The notes below the pieces were generated by a model. The model was not told the DNA's origin. It made no database searches and saw nothing but the letters and a program-made list of their open reading frames with translations. Shown piece after piece: positions 17,363-25,659 of a DNA stretch of 64,000 nucleotides. How positions within the stretch are numbered: position 1 is the stretch's first letter; every line of letters begins with the position of its first letter. Origin of the DNA: Paenibacillus sp. USDA918EY (GTDB lineage: Bacteria; Bacillota; Bacilli; Paenibacillales; Paenibacillaceae); the NCBI RefSeq assembly GCF_009870825.1, contig NZ_WTWY01000014.1, forward strand, positions 1 through 64,000, read 5' to 3'. The position numbers and the translations under genes were made by a program.

Positions 17363-17883
17363 GATATTTTCGGCTGATCGTAGACGAGCGGGTAAAGAAT
17401 CGGGTAGAGCCTGCCGCGATGTCTCCTTTGCAAGTAAAAGATATTCTGACGGAAAACCAGGGACAGAAACAGCAGGAGGATCCTCTTTTTCTAGCTGTAC
17501 ATACCCATCCGCAAACGGTGTACCCGGATTTTTTGGAGTTTCCTCTGCCGCTGGCGTCGGATCGGATGAAATCATTACTGGAGAAATATATGCCGGGATT
17601 GGAATGGAGAGCAGCCATCCTTACTGATTTTAAGCAGGCCAGACAGGACTTATACTGGTTGCTTCGTCCGCCGTTGGTGGACTGTTTGTCAGAGCAAACG
17701 GAGTGGCACCCCAATCATACTTTGAAGCGTCTGGTGTTAAGACAGGGGGAGGTGGAGTCGCCTGTTTTTCGGATTAGGGGACTCATCGAACCTTATATTT
17801 ATATCCATCTGGCTGTGGCGGAAAGCTTGCTGCGGCGGTCTTTTACAGGCATTCGCGTGCAAAGGGTTGAGACGAAGGCATGA
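17359..17883 (+). CDS. Imm11/DUF1629-like protein
   Basis: About 174 residues. Sequence layout (PLQVKDILTEN, LVLRQGEVESPVFRIRG, a closing IHLAVAESLLRRSFTGIRVQ) resembles Imm11/DUF1629 proteins found in T6SS and toxin loci. I place the start at TTG 17359, with AAAAGGGAG 8 bases before it and a TTGA overlap with the stop of the pentapeptide gene; a GTG at 17350 overlaps the ribosome site. It lies between a pentapeptide gene and a PAAR-like gene with no toxin next to it, so it may be a structural partner instead of an immunity protein. Confidence 0.65.
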   Translation: MRYFRLIVDERVKNRVEPAAMSPLQVKDILTENQGQKQQEDPLFLAVHTHPQTVYPDFLEFPLPLASDRMKSLLEKYMPGLEWRAAILTDFKQARQDLYWLLRPPLVDCLSEQTEWHPNHTLKRLVLRQGEVESPVFRIRGLIEPYIYIHLAVAESLLRRSFTGIRVQRVETKA

Positions 17884-17899
17884 AAGGGGGAGAGGGGAA

Positions 17900-18316
17900 G
17901 TGAAAGAAATTCAGGTGCAACCGGGAAGCAGTGCGAAAAAAAGCTATGTCGTGGCAGGAGCGATCTTAAGCTGCAGTTATGGTACGCAGCCTACCCGTTT
18001 AAAAAGGCCTTTTAGCCATGGAGTCTATGTTAAAAACAAAGCTCAAATGAATATTGGAGATTACGTGTCCGGAGTAAACATTGAGTCTTTCGGGAATTGC
18101 TCCAGTCCGCTAAATCCGGCCGTTCAAGCCAGTGAGATGGTGGACATTTATGGCGTAAAGAAGGCGCCGTGCGTTCCGGCGCTGACCATGCCTTGGCTGA
18201 ACGGAAAAAGCGACGTGAAGATCGAGGGGCTGCCTGCCTTGACGCAGGACTGTACCCTTCAATGTCTATATTGCGGTCATATCCAGATTGAAAATGACGG
18301 GCAGGAGTTGGATTAA
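17900..18316 (+). CDS. DUF4280 PAAR-like spike-tip protein
   Basis: 138 residues, Cys-rich for its size (CSYG, NCSS, APCVPALTMPW, DCTLQCLYCGH). VVAGAILSCSYGTQP and the FGNCSSPLNP and PCVPALTMPWLNGK motifs are typical of DUF4280, a family related to PAAR tips that sharpen VgrG spikes. GTG start after AGAGGGGAA. A neighbour of two VgrG genes, so very probably the tip of the second spike. Confidence 0.85.
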   Translation: MKEIQVQPGSSAKKSYVVAGAILSCSYGTQPTRLKRPFSHGVYVKNKAQMNIGDYVSGVNIESFGNCSSPLNPAVQASEMVDIYGVKKAPCVPALTMPWLNGKSDVKIEGLPALTQDCTLQCLYCGHIQIENDGQELD

Positions 18317-18369
18317 GGCTCGTCTCTAAACCGTTAGGTTTCGGAAGCCGAAAGGAGATATGAGTTCAC

Positions 18370-21282
18370 TTGAGTGTATTACAAGATGGAATCGGGTATG
18401 AAAGTCTGCGTTTCTACGGTTCCTTTCAGCCTCAACGAATAGAGAAACTCCAAATTAGAAGGACCATCAACGATCACGCATATTTAACGGTAAGCGGCAT
18501 ATTGTCGGAAGAGCAAGGAGCCTCATGCATTGGACAAAACATGGAAGAGGAACCGATCGTTCTCCGCCAACTGGATGAGCAGGGGCAATCGCTAAGACGA
18601 TTATTTCATGGCATTGTTATACGCCTATCCGTGCATTGCATTCGGGGCGTGTATACTTTTGAACTGGAAGCCGCTTCACATTCGTACCAGATGGATATCC
18701 AGTTAAAGAAGCGATCCTATCAGGATATTCATCGTACTTATGATGATCTGGTAACAACATTGGCTCGAAAATACAAGTATGGGGACGCCATTGATACCGT
18801 AACCAACAATGCCAAACTGGGCGCTTTTGTTTTACAATATGAGGAGACCGATTGGGCGTTTTTAAAACGCCTTGCCTCTCGGTTTGGATCAGTGCTGGTA
18901 CCGGAGGTAACCGCAGCTTCGCCCAAAGTTTTCTTCGGGATGCCGGAAGGCAAACTGTTCAAAGTGGATCGGGATGTAAGTTACCAGGTACGGAGAACGT
19001 TCCATGAGCTGGAGCGGGGAAAGCCGGGAATACATGCAGGCTCGTATATGACTTACGTGATCGAAAGTTTGCAATATTATGCGCTGGGAGATACCGTTGC
19101 ATTGCCGATTGGGTCAGGAAAAGAGCTGGTTGTCGTTCGGGCGGTAACACGGCTCGAGGACGGCCTGCTGGTGACTCGTTATGATCTTCAGTCTGAACAG
19201 GATATTCGCTATGCCCGCTATGAAAACGATCGGGCGACGGGGATTGCGCTGGCCGGCACCGTATTAAAAATACATCAAGACCTGGTGCAGCTCCAACTGG
19301 ATATTGACCCTAAGCAAGACCCGGCTAAAGCATGCTGGTTCCCGGTGGCTACGCGCTATGTAGCCGAAGAACATGGCGGCTGGTATGTTATGCCGGAGGC
19401 CCAGGAGCGGGTGGAACTTTACTTGCCGGCGAGCCGGGAACATGAAGCTTATGTCACGGATTCGCAGCGACAACATCGCCACACGACGGGGCAACCAGAC
19501 GTAAAAGCATGGAGACATACGCAGGGAAGCGGCGTGGACATGTCCGGGCAAGCGCTGACCCTGTCAACCTCAGGAGCATTTTCAATTACACTCCACGAAA
19601 AAAGCGGTATTACCGTCAGCAGCCCGGGAGATGTACAGATTCAAGGCGGTCATGTGAAACTGGATGCAGGTGAGGAGCTGTCTCTTAAAGCGGGAAGCGC
19701 ATTGTACCTCAAAGGCGGAGCCAGCAGCATGGTGCTGGATGGCGAGACGGATATCAAGGCCCCGGTAGTTGATCAGGAGGGTAATGTGAAGGCTCCAGTG
19801 TTCGTGATGGATCTTCCTCCTGTGCCGGAGCCGCCGCTAATGAACATCAAAGACTATGAAGCAGCACAAGCCGCAGCAGCGGCCCAAACTCAGCCAAGCA
19901 GCACTCCTGCCGCGAAAATCACAAGTCCGGCTGCACTTCAACAGGCAAACTCTATGTTGGGTACGGTGTCCAAGCTGTTAGGTTCCATTCCGGTGATGGG
20001 AGTAGCAGCGGGAGCGGCATTAGGCGGACTAATGGGAGTTGCAGCGAGTGCTAGTCTACTAGCAACCGCAGCTATTCCTGTTCGCAGTACAGGAAAGAGT
20101 GATGCTGGAGGTGGAGGCGCAAAAGGTAGTTTGCATCCCCTGAAATATCTGGCCAGTTTGGCACTGCAAGGACTCATCAGTCAGTACGAACACGAGCAAG
20201 CCAAGGATGCCTATTATAGAAAATGGCTTCTTGGAAAGGTGTTCTCAAGTGCGCGTGAGTTAGGTTTACCCTCATCATGGAAGGATATGACTTCATATGT
20301 CCGACGCATGGCCGAGTCTGCTAATGAGTTAGAGCAGGCATATCATCAGATTCCATCCGAACTGAGACAACGCTGGAGGGCGAATTACTATCGTTACATG
20401 GCGGAGCAGCCGAAGCTGCAACCGAAGCAAGAAGAATCCCGGTCGTGGCTGGCTATTCTGGGCGAAGCCCAGCTTCAGAATGCGGAAGCCCAAGTCGCGG
20501 CGGGAAAGTATGCCGCAGAAGTGGGCGGTGAAGTTATATCAGGAGCAGGTACAGCAGTTGTAGAAGATTATACGTTAGGAATCATGAGTAAGGAATACGT
20601 GTCAAATCATCCAAAGGCGCGTAAAACAGGTGAATTAATCGGACATCTCATAACAACTGTAGCCGGAATCATAGAAATGGGTGGTGCTGCGGCGGAGGGA
20701 GTCTTTGGTGGTGCAGTAACGTCAACGGGAGCATTAGCCCCTGTAGGAGTGGGGGTTATAGTACAATCTGCTGCTTTAGGGGCGCATGGGGCAGGAGTAA
20801 CGTCTATAGGTGGATCTAATAGCGTTAAAAGTGCCAAGGATCTTTATCAGATGTTTAAAAGCGAGGAGACACCTCCCTCTCAAAAACCAGGCAAATCGAA
20901 TGGGAAGCTGCCTGAGACTAATGGGACGGGTACAGTTCAAAAGCCAAGTACTGATTTGAGTCAAAATTTAGTTGACCATATTCTTAGCAGACATTCAGTT
21001 AATAGCACAAAGAAACAACTCCCGTATCTTCAAAAGAAGATGTCAGATGAGCAAATTAATGAAATGCTGAGTAAAAAGTCCTTTTTTAACAAGGAATGGT
21101 CTGATGAAAAGATTACTAAAGCTTCCACATTGGCTGTTAACGAGTTAAAGCAGCAAGGAGTAACCGAAGGTTTGCATACAGTTACAGTTTTTGGTGAGCG
21201 GATTAAGGTGTTCATTAGAAATGGGAATGTAGATTCTGTTTATGGAACAAATATTTATAAACTAAGTGATTTAATAAATTAG
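18370..21282 (+). CDS. VgrG-type spike fused to a polymorphic toxin
   Basis: 970 residues. 1-460: gp27-like and OB-like VgrG parts and a beta needle, homologous to the 472-residue spike (YEETDWAFLKRL, GGWYVMPEAQERVELYLPAS). 470-500: Pro/Ala linker (PPVPEPP). 537-570 and about 753-815: two Gly/Ala-rich hydrophobic stretches, possibly for membrane passage. 596-629: a segment shared with the orphan module at 22012. 864-970: toxin-like end with DHILSRHS and FFNKEWSDEKI, as in nuclease toxins; precise family unknown. TTG start, AAAGGAG 13 bases upstream. The 3' part is AT-richer than the 5' part, as expected for a swapped tip. Confidence 0.85.
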   Translation: MSVLQDGIGYESLRFYGSFQPQRIEKLQIRRTINDHAYLTVSGILSEEQGASCIGQNMEEEPIVLRQLDEQGQSLRRLFHGIVIRLSVHCIRGVYTFELEAASHSYQMDIQLKKRSYQDIHRTYDDLVTTLARKYKYGDAIDTVTNNAKLGAFVLQYEETDWAFLKRLASRFGSVLVPEVTAASPKVFFGMPEGKLFKVDRDVSYQVRRTFHELERGKPGIHAGSYMTYVIESLQYYALGDTVALPIGSGKELVVVRAVTRLEDGLLVTRYDLQSEQDIRYARYENDRATGIALAGTVLKIHQDLVQLQLDIDPKQDPAKACWFPVATRYVAEEHGGWYVMPEAQERVELYLPASREHEAYVTDSQRQHRHTTGQPDVKAWRHTQGSGVDMSGQALTLSTSGAFSITLHEKSGITVSSPGDVQIQGGHVKLDAGEELSLKAGSALYLKGGASSMVLDGETDIKAPVVDQEGNVKAPVFVMDLPPVPEPPLMNIKDYEAAQAAAAAQTQPSSTPAAKITSPAALQQANSMLGTVSKLLGSIPVMGVAAGAALGGLMGVAASASLLATAAIPVRSTGKSDAGGGGAKGSLHPLKYLASLALQGLISQYEHEQAKDAYYRKWLLGKVFSSARELGLPSSWKDMTSYVRRMAESANELEQAYHQIPSELRQRWRANYYRYMAEQPKLQPKQEESRSWLAILGEAQLQNAEAQVAAGKYAAEVGGEVISGAGTAVVEDYTLGIMSKEYVSNHPKARKTGELIGHLITTVAGIIEMGGAAAEGVFGGAVTSTGALAPVGVGVIVQSAALGAHGAGVTSIGGSNSVKSAKDLYQMFKSEETPPSQKPGKSNGKLPETNGTGTVQKPSTDLSQNLVDHILSRHSVNSTKKQLPYLQKKMSDEQINEMLSKKSFFNKEWSDEKITKASTLAVNELKQQGVTEGLHTVTVFGERIKVFIRNGNVDSVYGTNIYKLSDLIN

Positions 21283-21284
21283 GG

Positions 21285-21830
21285 GTGAATTATATTTTTA
21301 CGATCTCTTTTAAAGCATATGATGATTTTGACAATATTAAACAAATGTCTGCGGAGCAGTTCGATCACACTAAACAAGACATAGACGGAATAATTGAGTT
21401 GGATTTTAACGGTAATAAACATGGTATATTCTTTGATGACTGTCCATTCGGTGAGGAAAGGCTTATTAGGTGGTTTGTTGACCTACTCACTATTGCTAAC
21501 AAAATAAAAGAGCATGATTATGTTGCTTATCGTATTCCAGATAGCGCTAATCTGTGGTTGGAATTTATTGTGGAGGGAAATGAACTTATTGTCAGTCTGG
21601 TAGAGGATGTTGATAGAGAAACAATAAAGGATTTTTTTATACACAAGCCATATAAGGAATTTAGATATTCATATTGGAAGGGAAGCAGAGTTAGCCAAAA
21701 TTCCTTTGTCGAGGAAATAATAATAAATACGAGAAAGCTATTAAATTTTATATCTGTATTAAATCCTCAAATATTAAAGAGTAGAAATATACAAGTTTTA
21801 GAAGATAAAATGAGCGAACTGAAGATTTAA
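21285..21830 (+). CDS. Probable immunity protein for the VgrG-fused toxin
   Basis: 181 residues, acidic and very AT-rich in DNA, no family recognised. A short gene 2 bases after a toxin is the standard place for its immunity protein. GTG start; AGGGG overlaps it, so translation probably relies on coupling to the toxin gene. No signal peptide or membrane helix is seen, so it should act in the cytoplasm. Function from position only. Confidence 0.65.
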   Translation: MNYIFTISFKAYDDFDNIKQMSAEQFDHTKQDIDGIIELDFNGNKHGIFFDDCPFGEERLIRWFVDLLTIANKIKEHDYVAYRIPDSANLWLEFIVEGNELIVSLVEDVDRETIKDFFIHKPYKEFRYSYWKGSRVSQNSFVEEIIINTRKLLNFISVLNPQILKSRNIQVLEDKMSELKI

Positions 21831-21970
21831 TGATTATTTCTTAGAGTTTATAAATCCAAAGAAGTGGTTATACAAAGCAACTTAAGACCAAGCCCCTAGT
21901 TAATGCCAAATATTTAAATATTACAATGAGAAATTTCAACTATATTATAGAAGATTACTAAATGTTGAAG

Positions 21971-22010
21971 AACCTTGATTGGCTTCATGCCTTTTCGAGG
22001 TTTCTTTTTT
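21971..22010 (+). terminator. Terminator of the first toxin-immunity unit
   Basis: AACCTTGA pairs with TCGAGGTT (one G-T pair) followed by TCTTTTTT. A near copy follows the next immunity gene at 23649. The homology of the orphan toxin module starts right at the end of this hairpin. Confidence 0.8.
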
Positions 22011-23235
22011 GAGTTTAGCCCTACAAGGATTAATTAGCGAGTACGAGCACGAGAAAGCCGCGGACGCCTATTATAGAAAATGGCTATTGGGAAAGGTATT
22101 CACTAGTGCGCGTCATATAGCTCATTCAGGTGGAATATTGGAAACGGTTCAAAACCTGCTGAAAGAATCGACTGCGATAGCCTTGGTCTATCAGAAAGTT
22201 CCTAAGAACATTCAGGAAAAATGGCGCCGGGATTCTGAGAAAAACCAACGTATTGAGGCAGAAAGACAGACAAATGAGTACATTTCATTTTGGAATCAAG
22301 CAGATTATTTTACTGCCAACTGGTGGCAGGATGAAGATAAGCTAAAACAAGCTGAACATGCTCTGTTCACTGAAATTTCTTTACAGGGTAAGTTATCGCT
22401 GTATGATATTCAAGACCCTAATAAAATGGCTGCCATCCAGCGCATTGTCAACGCAAAACGGACGCAAGTATGGGATGAAAAAACACTCAATGCGATTGAA
22501 GATGGTTTGGTAGCCATGGGTGTTGATTCAAGCAATGCGATCGAATTGGATAAAGAAAAATTGAATGCGCTCATTTCTCGATACAATCGGGGTTTCATCG
22601 GGCAGAAATCCGGAGATTATATGGAGAGGACGGGTCTGGACAATTTAGTCGAAGAGACGACCTACGGAATTGTAGGAGCTCGTTTCGGCATGGAGTCCGT
22701 CGGAAAGCCATCTCCTAAACCTAAACAACCACCTGTTTCAGAGAAGCCCCCAGTCAAGCCAAACTATAAGGATGGTCCAGGTGTAAACAAACCGATTGAT
22801 GAGTTCGATGATACGTCGATTTATAATGGGGCAAATTCGAGTAGAACAACGAATCCTAGTAAACCAGTTGAGGGGATGGGTAATCCTTCATCAAACTTTG
22901 CTAACAGAGAACTTCTTGAGGGGCACTATGAGAAGCATGGTGGAGAATTTAAAGGTTCGTATAAAAATGCTGATGAGTACCTTCAAGGGGCAAATGATGT
23001 AATGAACGGTGGCACTAAAGTTCAATACGAATATAAGTTAAAGAATGGGACGGTTGAAACAAGGACTGGTTATGTTAAATTTATGGGTAACACTCAGAAA
23101 GGCGAAGCTAAATTTGAATTTGTTGGTACAAATACTAATGGAGATATAACAACCTATCATGTAAAACGTGGAGAAGATTTATGGAAATTGTTAAATGGCA
23201 ACAAGCATGATAAAACTATTAACCCGTTCGAGTAA
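21979..23235 (+). CDS. Orphan toxin module lacking its VgrG part
   Basis: Up to 418 residues from TTG 21979, which lies inside a terminator; TTG 22009 is the first start after it, and neither has a ribosome site. Codons 22012-22113 are a collinear copy of 20155-20256 of the VgrG-fused toxin (30 of 34 residues identical, KWLLGKVF core). A helical region and Pro/Lys linker (about 240-280) lead to a new end (about 310-418): LLEGHYEKHGGEFKGSYKNA, then a beta-rich part, as in nuclease toxins of the barnase-EndoU-like kind (inference). A displaced C-terminal cassette, like rhs or CDI orphan tips. Confidence 0.7.
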   Translation: MASCLFEVSFLSLALQGLISEYEHEKAADAYYRKWLLGKVFTSARHIAHSGGILETVQNLLKESTAIALVYQKVPKNIQEKWRRDSEKNQRIEAERQTNEYISFWNQADYFTANWWQDEDKLKQAEHALFTEISLQGKLSLYDIQDPNKMAAIQRIVNAKRTQVWDEKTLNAIEDGLVAMGVDSSNAIELDKEKLNALISRYNRGFIGQKSGDYMERTGLDNLVEETTYGIVGARFGMESVGKPSPKPKQPPVSEKPPVKPNYKDGPGVNKPIDEFDDTSIYNGANSSRTTNPSKPVEGMGNPSSNFANRELLEGHYEKHGGEFKGSYKNADEYLQGANDVMNGGTKVQYEYKLKNGTVETRTGYVKFMGNTQKGEAKFEFVGTNTNGDITTYHVKRGEDLWKLLNGNKHDKTINPFE

Positions 23236-23641
23236 AAGAGGAGGGATTCCCATTCAGTACACGGCAAAAGTTATTAACATGAGCCCCATAATTGAAGAAG
23301 AGGTTACGCTCGAAATTAACGGAATTCAAATTATTGCCTTCGCAAATGAATGCCCGTTTGAACTCATTGTTGGAGAGGTCTATCAGATTGAACTCGATGT
23401 GACCATACTTGATGAATTTATTATTAAGCAAGTGAACTTGGAAGAGTACAATATTCATCAGCAGAACAATAGTTTCGCTTACACCTTACAAGGAAAACTA
23501 GATATTGATGAAGGGACTTTAGAAGTAGGTAGTATAACTTTTGAAATTGATAGTGAGTTCCTGATGGATTATGGTTATCTGCATGAACAATATGTACAAA
23601 TAGGGGTAGACCGATTAACCGTCGATTTTTTGAATAACTAA
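23195..23641 (+). CDS. Probable immunity protein for the orphan toxin
   Basis: Up to 148 residues from ATG 23195, which overlaps the end of the toxin gene. The conserved-looking part begins at IQYTAKVINMS: AAGAGGAGGG (23236-23244) is placed 8 bases before ATT 23252, so an ATT start is possible. Beta-rich sequence, possibly OB-like (LEINGIQIIAFANECPFELIVGEVYQI). No family recognised; identified as immunity by position. Confidence 0.6.
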   Translation: MATSMIKLLTRSSKRGGIPIQYTAKVINMSPIIEEEVTLEINGIQIIAFANECPFELIVGEVYQIELDVTILDEFIIKQVNLEEYNIHQQNNSFAYTLQGKLDIDEGTLEVGSITFEIDSEFLMDYGYLHEQYVQIGVDRLTVDFLNN

Positions 23642-23648
23642 ATGTATG

Positions 23649-23687
23649 AACCTTGATTGGCTTAATGCCTTTCAAGGTTTCTTTTTT
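23649..23687 (+). terminator. Terminator of the second toxin-immunity unit
   Basis: AACCTTGA pairs with TCAAGGTT, then TCTTTTTT. Nearly the same as the hairpin at 21971, showing that the units share their downstream ends. Confidence 0.85.
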
Positions 23688-23707
23688 ATGGGAGGATACC
23701 CATTGCC

Positions 23708-24092
23708 GAATGAATCCATCATTCAACCAATAACACATCTAATCCATGTAATACCCGTATAAATATTTCTCCATTTTGTTGTACGCACAATAATGCTTGA
23801 ATTTTATAACCTAAATAACGCTATTCCGTTACTTTGAGCAGGTTGATTATGGTCAGATACCACCATGACTGACCTGCTTTTTGTTATCTTCGTTTTCTGG
23901 CGTTTTTTCAAATCTACTCGCAATTGTAGAATACGCCGCCCCGATAGAAAAGCTGTCTAAACCATCGCACCTTCTTTAATGGATAGATCGACTATTAATA
24001 TTGTCAGGACTTATCTGTAATTGCCCGCAACAATCTGGCTATTTGCCGCGATAGTTACTGTGCAAGTCAATAAATCTGGTGACGATCAGTTA
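23708..24092 (+). repeat. Direct repeat copy A (about 385 bp, non-coding)
   Basis: Similar over its whole length to 25115-25517 with scattered changes and short gaps. Shared blocks include ATTCAACCAATAACACAT, ATAACCTAAATAACGCTATT, AGGTTGATTATGG, TTGTTATCTTCGTTTTCT and AATCTGGTGACGA. It lies between the second and third toxin-immunity units, contains one hairpin terminator (23837) and no plausible gene. Confidence 0.85.
23837..23882 (+). terminator. Hairpin terminator inside repeat copy A
   Basis: AGCAGGT (23837-23843) pairs with ACCTGCT (23872-23878) around an ATGGT/ACCAT inner pairing; T run follows. The equivalent stem in copy B has A-T in place of the second G-C pair, so pairing is kept. 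Confidence 0.75.
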
Positions 24093-24173
24093 ACATAGAA
24101 CAGTAAGGATGACGATTCGGGCAATCGGGTTTTCTGCCACCTAAAAAACTCTTTCAGAGAGGACGTAGTTCCA

Positions 24174-24350
24174 ATGCCAGAGAGTATTCAAGAAAGATTG
24201 ATTGAATGGGCGGTAGATATGGAATGGCATAACTTTAACGGTCAATTCCAACGAAATCACTACTATATTCCATATCCTCATATGCTTCGAAAGTGCTACG
24301 GCTTAAGCATGAATGAGCGGGGTGTATTGCTTGATATTATCAGTCATTTA
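24174..24350 (+). pseudogene. N-terminal fragment of a phage/plasmid-type HTH or replication protein
   Basis: GAGAGGACG precedes ATG 24174. The first ~59 residues (YYIPYPHMLRKCYGLSMNER then GVLLDIISHLG) look like the start of helix-turn-helix or replication-initiator proteins of mobile elements. After about 24350 the frame reads nonsense (ending at 24419) while another frame carries a toxin end, so the gene was cut by a junction here. Family call is tentative. Confidence 0.5.
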
Positions 24351-24351
24351 G

Positions 24352-24666
24352 GGTGGATTTCGTTTTGTAGACATGAATGGAAAACTTCATATTGGAAGAG
24401 GGCATTCCTTTCTAGCTAATGGAGAGTCAGTTCAAGCGGCAGGAAAGCTTAAGCTCAATGGTCAGGGGCAGGTTCGAAGCATATCTAACTTATCTGGTCA
24501 CTATACTCCTTCAGTAGAGCAAGCTAAGTTATTTCCTCAAGTTCTTGAGCAAGCAGGAGTAAAAACTAAAAATGCTTGGCTCGATATTTACACCATAGAA
24601 ACAACCCCTTCGGGTTATGTTAACACCAATGAACTAGTTAAGGTCTCAAGTACCCAGATAAAGTAG
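24352..24666 (+). pseudogene. Toxin C-terminal fragment, N-terminus missing
   Basis: In the frame starting GGFRFVDMNGKLHIGRGHSF, about 100 residues read as a polymorphic-toxin end: SFLANGESVQAAGKL, SISNLSGHYTPSVEQA, NAWLDIYTIETTPSG. A stop at 24349 and the preceding foreign HTH fragment show that the delivery part is lost. An ATG at 24373 could start a short product but has no ribosome site. Directly followed by an immunity-type gene. Confidence 0.6.
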
Positions 24667-24675
24667 GTGAATAAC

Positions 24676-25074
24676 GTGGAAGAAATGAAACAGATGGATA
24701 AAGAAATATTCAGAGAGAACTTACAAAAAACTATTGAGGAAATTTCAGAAAAGAAAGGGCTGAGATTTACTGACAGTAAATTTGTTATTGAGCCAGTGAG
24801 GGAAAGAGACAAGCCCCTGAACGGTGCAGATGAAATGATGAGGTTAAACATTTTAAGTGAAGAAAACATTGGAAATAAACATTTTTCATTGGATCATGCT
24901 GTAAGTATACTTTGTGGATTACAGCCATTAGTACCTATATGGATAGACGTTCATTTCCTTGATATGAATGAAAATACTGCTATTTTTAAGTTGAGATGTA
25001 GTCTTAGGTTTAGAAAACCGACCTTATTAAGAAATGCAGAGACTGGACATGCACCTTTTAAGGCAATGGTCTAA
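24676..25074 (+). CDS. Probable immunity protein of the third unit
   Basis: 132 residues, Glu/Lys-rich N-terminus (KQMDKEIFRENLQKTIEEIS) and a hydrophobic middle (HAVSILCGLQPLVPIWIDVHF). Follows a toxin C-terminal fragment as immunity genes do. GTG 24676 with AGGTGA upstream fits best; GTG 24667 overlaps that site. No family recognised. The gene is open while its toxin is broken, as expected if immunity is kept against kin. Confidence 0.6.
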   Translation: MEEMKQMDKEIFRENLQKTIEEISEKKGLRFTDSKFVIEPVRERDKPLNGADEMMRLNILSEENIGNKHFSLDHAVSILCGLQPLVPIWIDVHFLDMNENTAIFKLRCSLRFRKPTLLRNAETGHAPFKAMV

Positions 25075-25114
25075 ACAACGGTCAGGGTTTTTCTTTTTGG
25101 TGGGGGTGGGTGAC

Positions 25115-25517
25115 GAATGAACCCTACATTCAACCAATAACACATATAACCCATGGAATACCCGTCTAAAGATTTCTCCATTTCGGTTGTACGCCTATCA
25201 AACGCTTTAGATTCATAACCTAAATAACGCTATTCCTTTACATCAAACAGGTTGATTATGGTTAGATACCACCATAAAAGACCTGTTTTTTGTTATCTTC
25301 GTTTTCTTGCGGTTTTTTTAAATCATCGCAACTGTAGAATACCCTACAGCGATAGGGAAGAAGAGAAGGTAATATATCGCATCTTCTAGGATGGATAGAG
25401 CGACCGACCATTAATATTGTCAGTGTCAGGACATATCTCAAAATTGTCCGCAACGAATGTAATACTTGCCGCGGTGGATGGTTATAGTAAATGAACAATC
25501 TGGTGACGACCAGTTGA
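25115..25517 (+). repeat. Direct repeat copy B (about 403 bp, non-coding)
   Basis: Second copy of the repeat at 23708, in the same orientation and in the same place relative to a toxin-immunity unit. Spacing between copies is about 1.4 kb, which is the length of one unit. Confidence 0.85.
25246..25292 (+). terminator. Hairpin terminator inside repeat copy B
   Basis: AACAGGT (25246-25252) pairs with ACCTGTT (25281-25287), with inner ATGGT/ACCAT pairing and a T run. Relative to copy A both sides of one base pair have changed together. Confidence 0.75.
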
Positions 25518-25520
25518 ATC

Positions 25521-25658
25521 CTTATCTGTCTATGTCAGTGCGCAGAGGAACATGGTTTAAGGGTAGAGTGTTGGTTCAAATATGGTGTTCACCCCAAAAT
25601 TAGTAGATCTTATTTAGAAGAGAAAGGCGTTATAGTAAAAACAGGTATGGGGGATTGA
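25521..25658 (+). pseudogene. Toxin C-terminal stub of a fourth unit
   Basis: The frame ending at TGA 25656-25658 reads about 40 residues without a start, including HGLRVECWFKYGVHPKISRS and YLEEKGVIVKTGMGD. Just before it, CTGTCTATGTCAG and following bases resemble the 3' end of the pentapeptide gene near 17305. The stub stops 1 base before an immunity-type gene. Too short to place in a family. Confidence 0.4.
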
Positions 25659-25659
25659 T

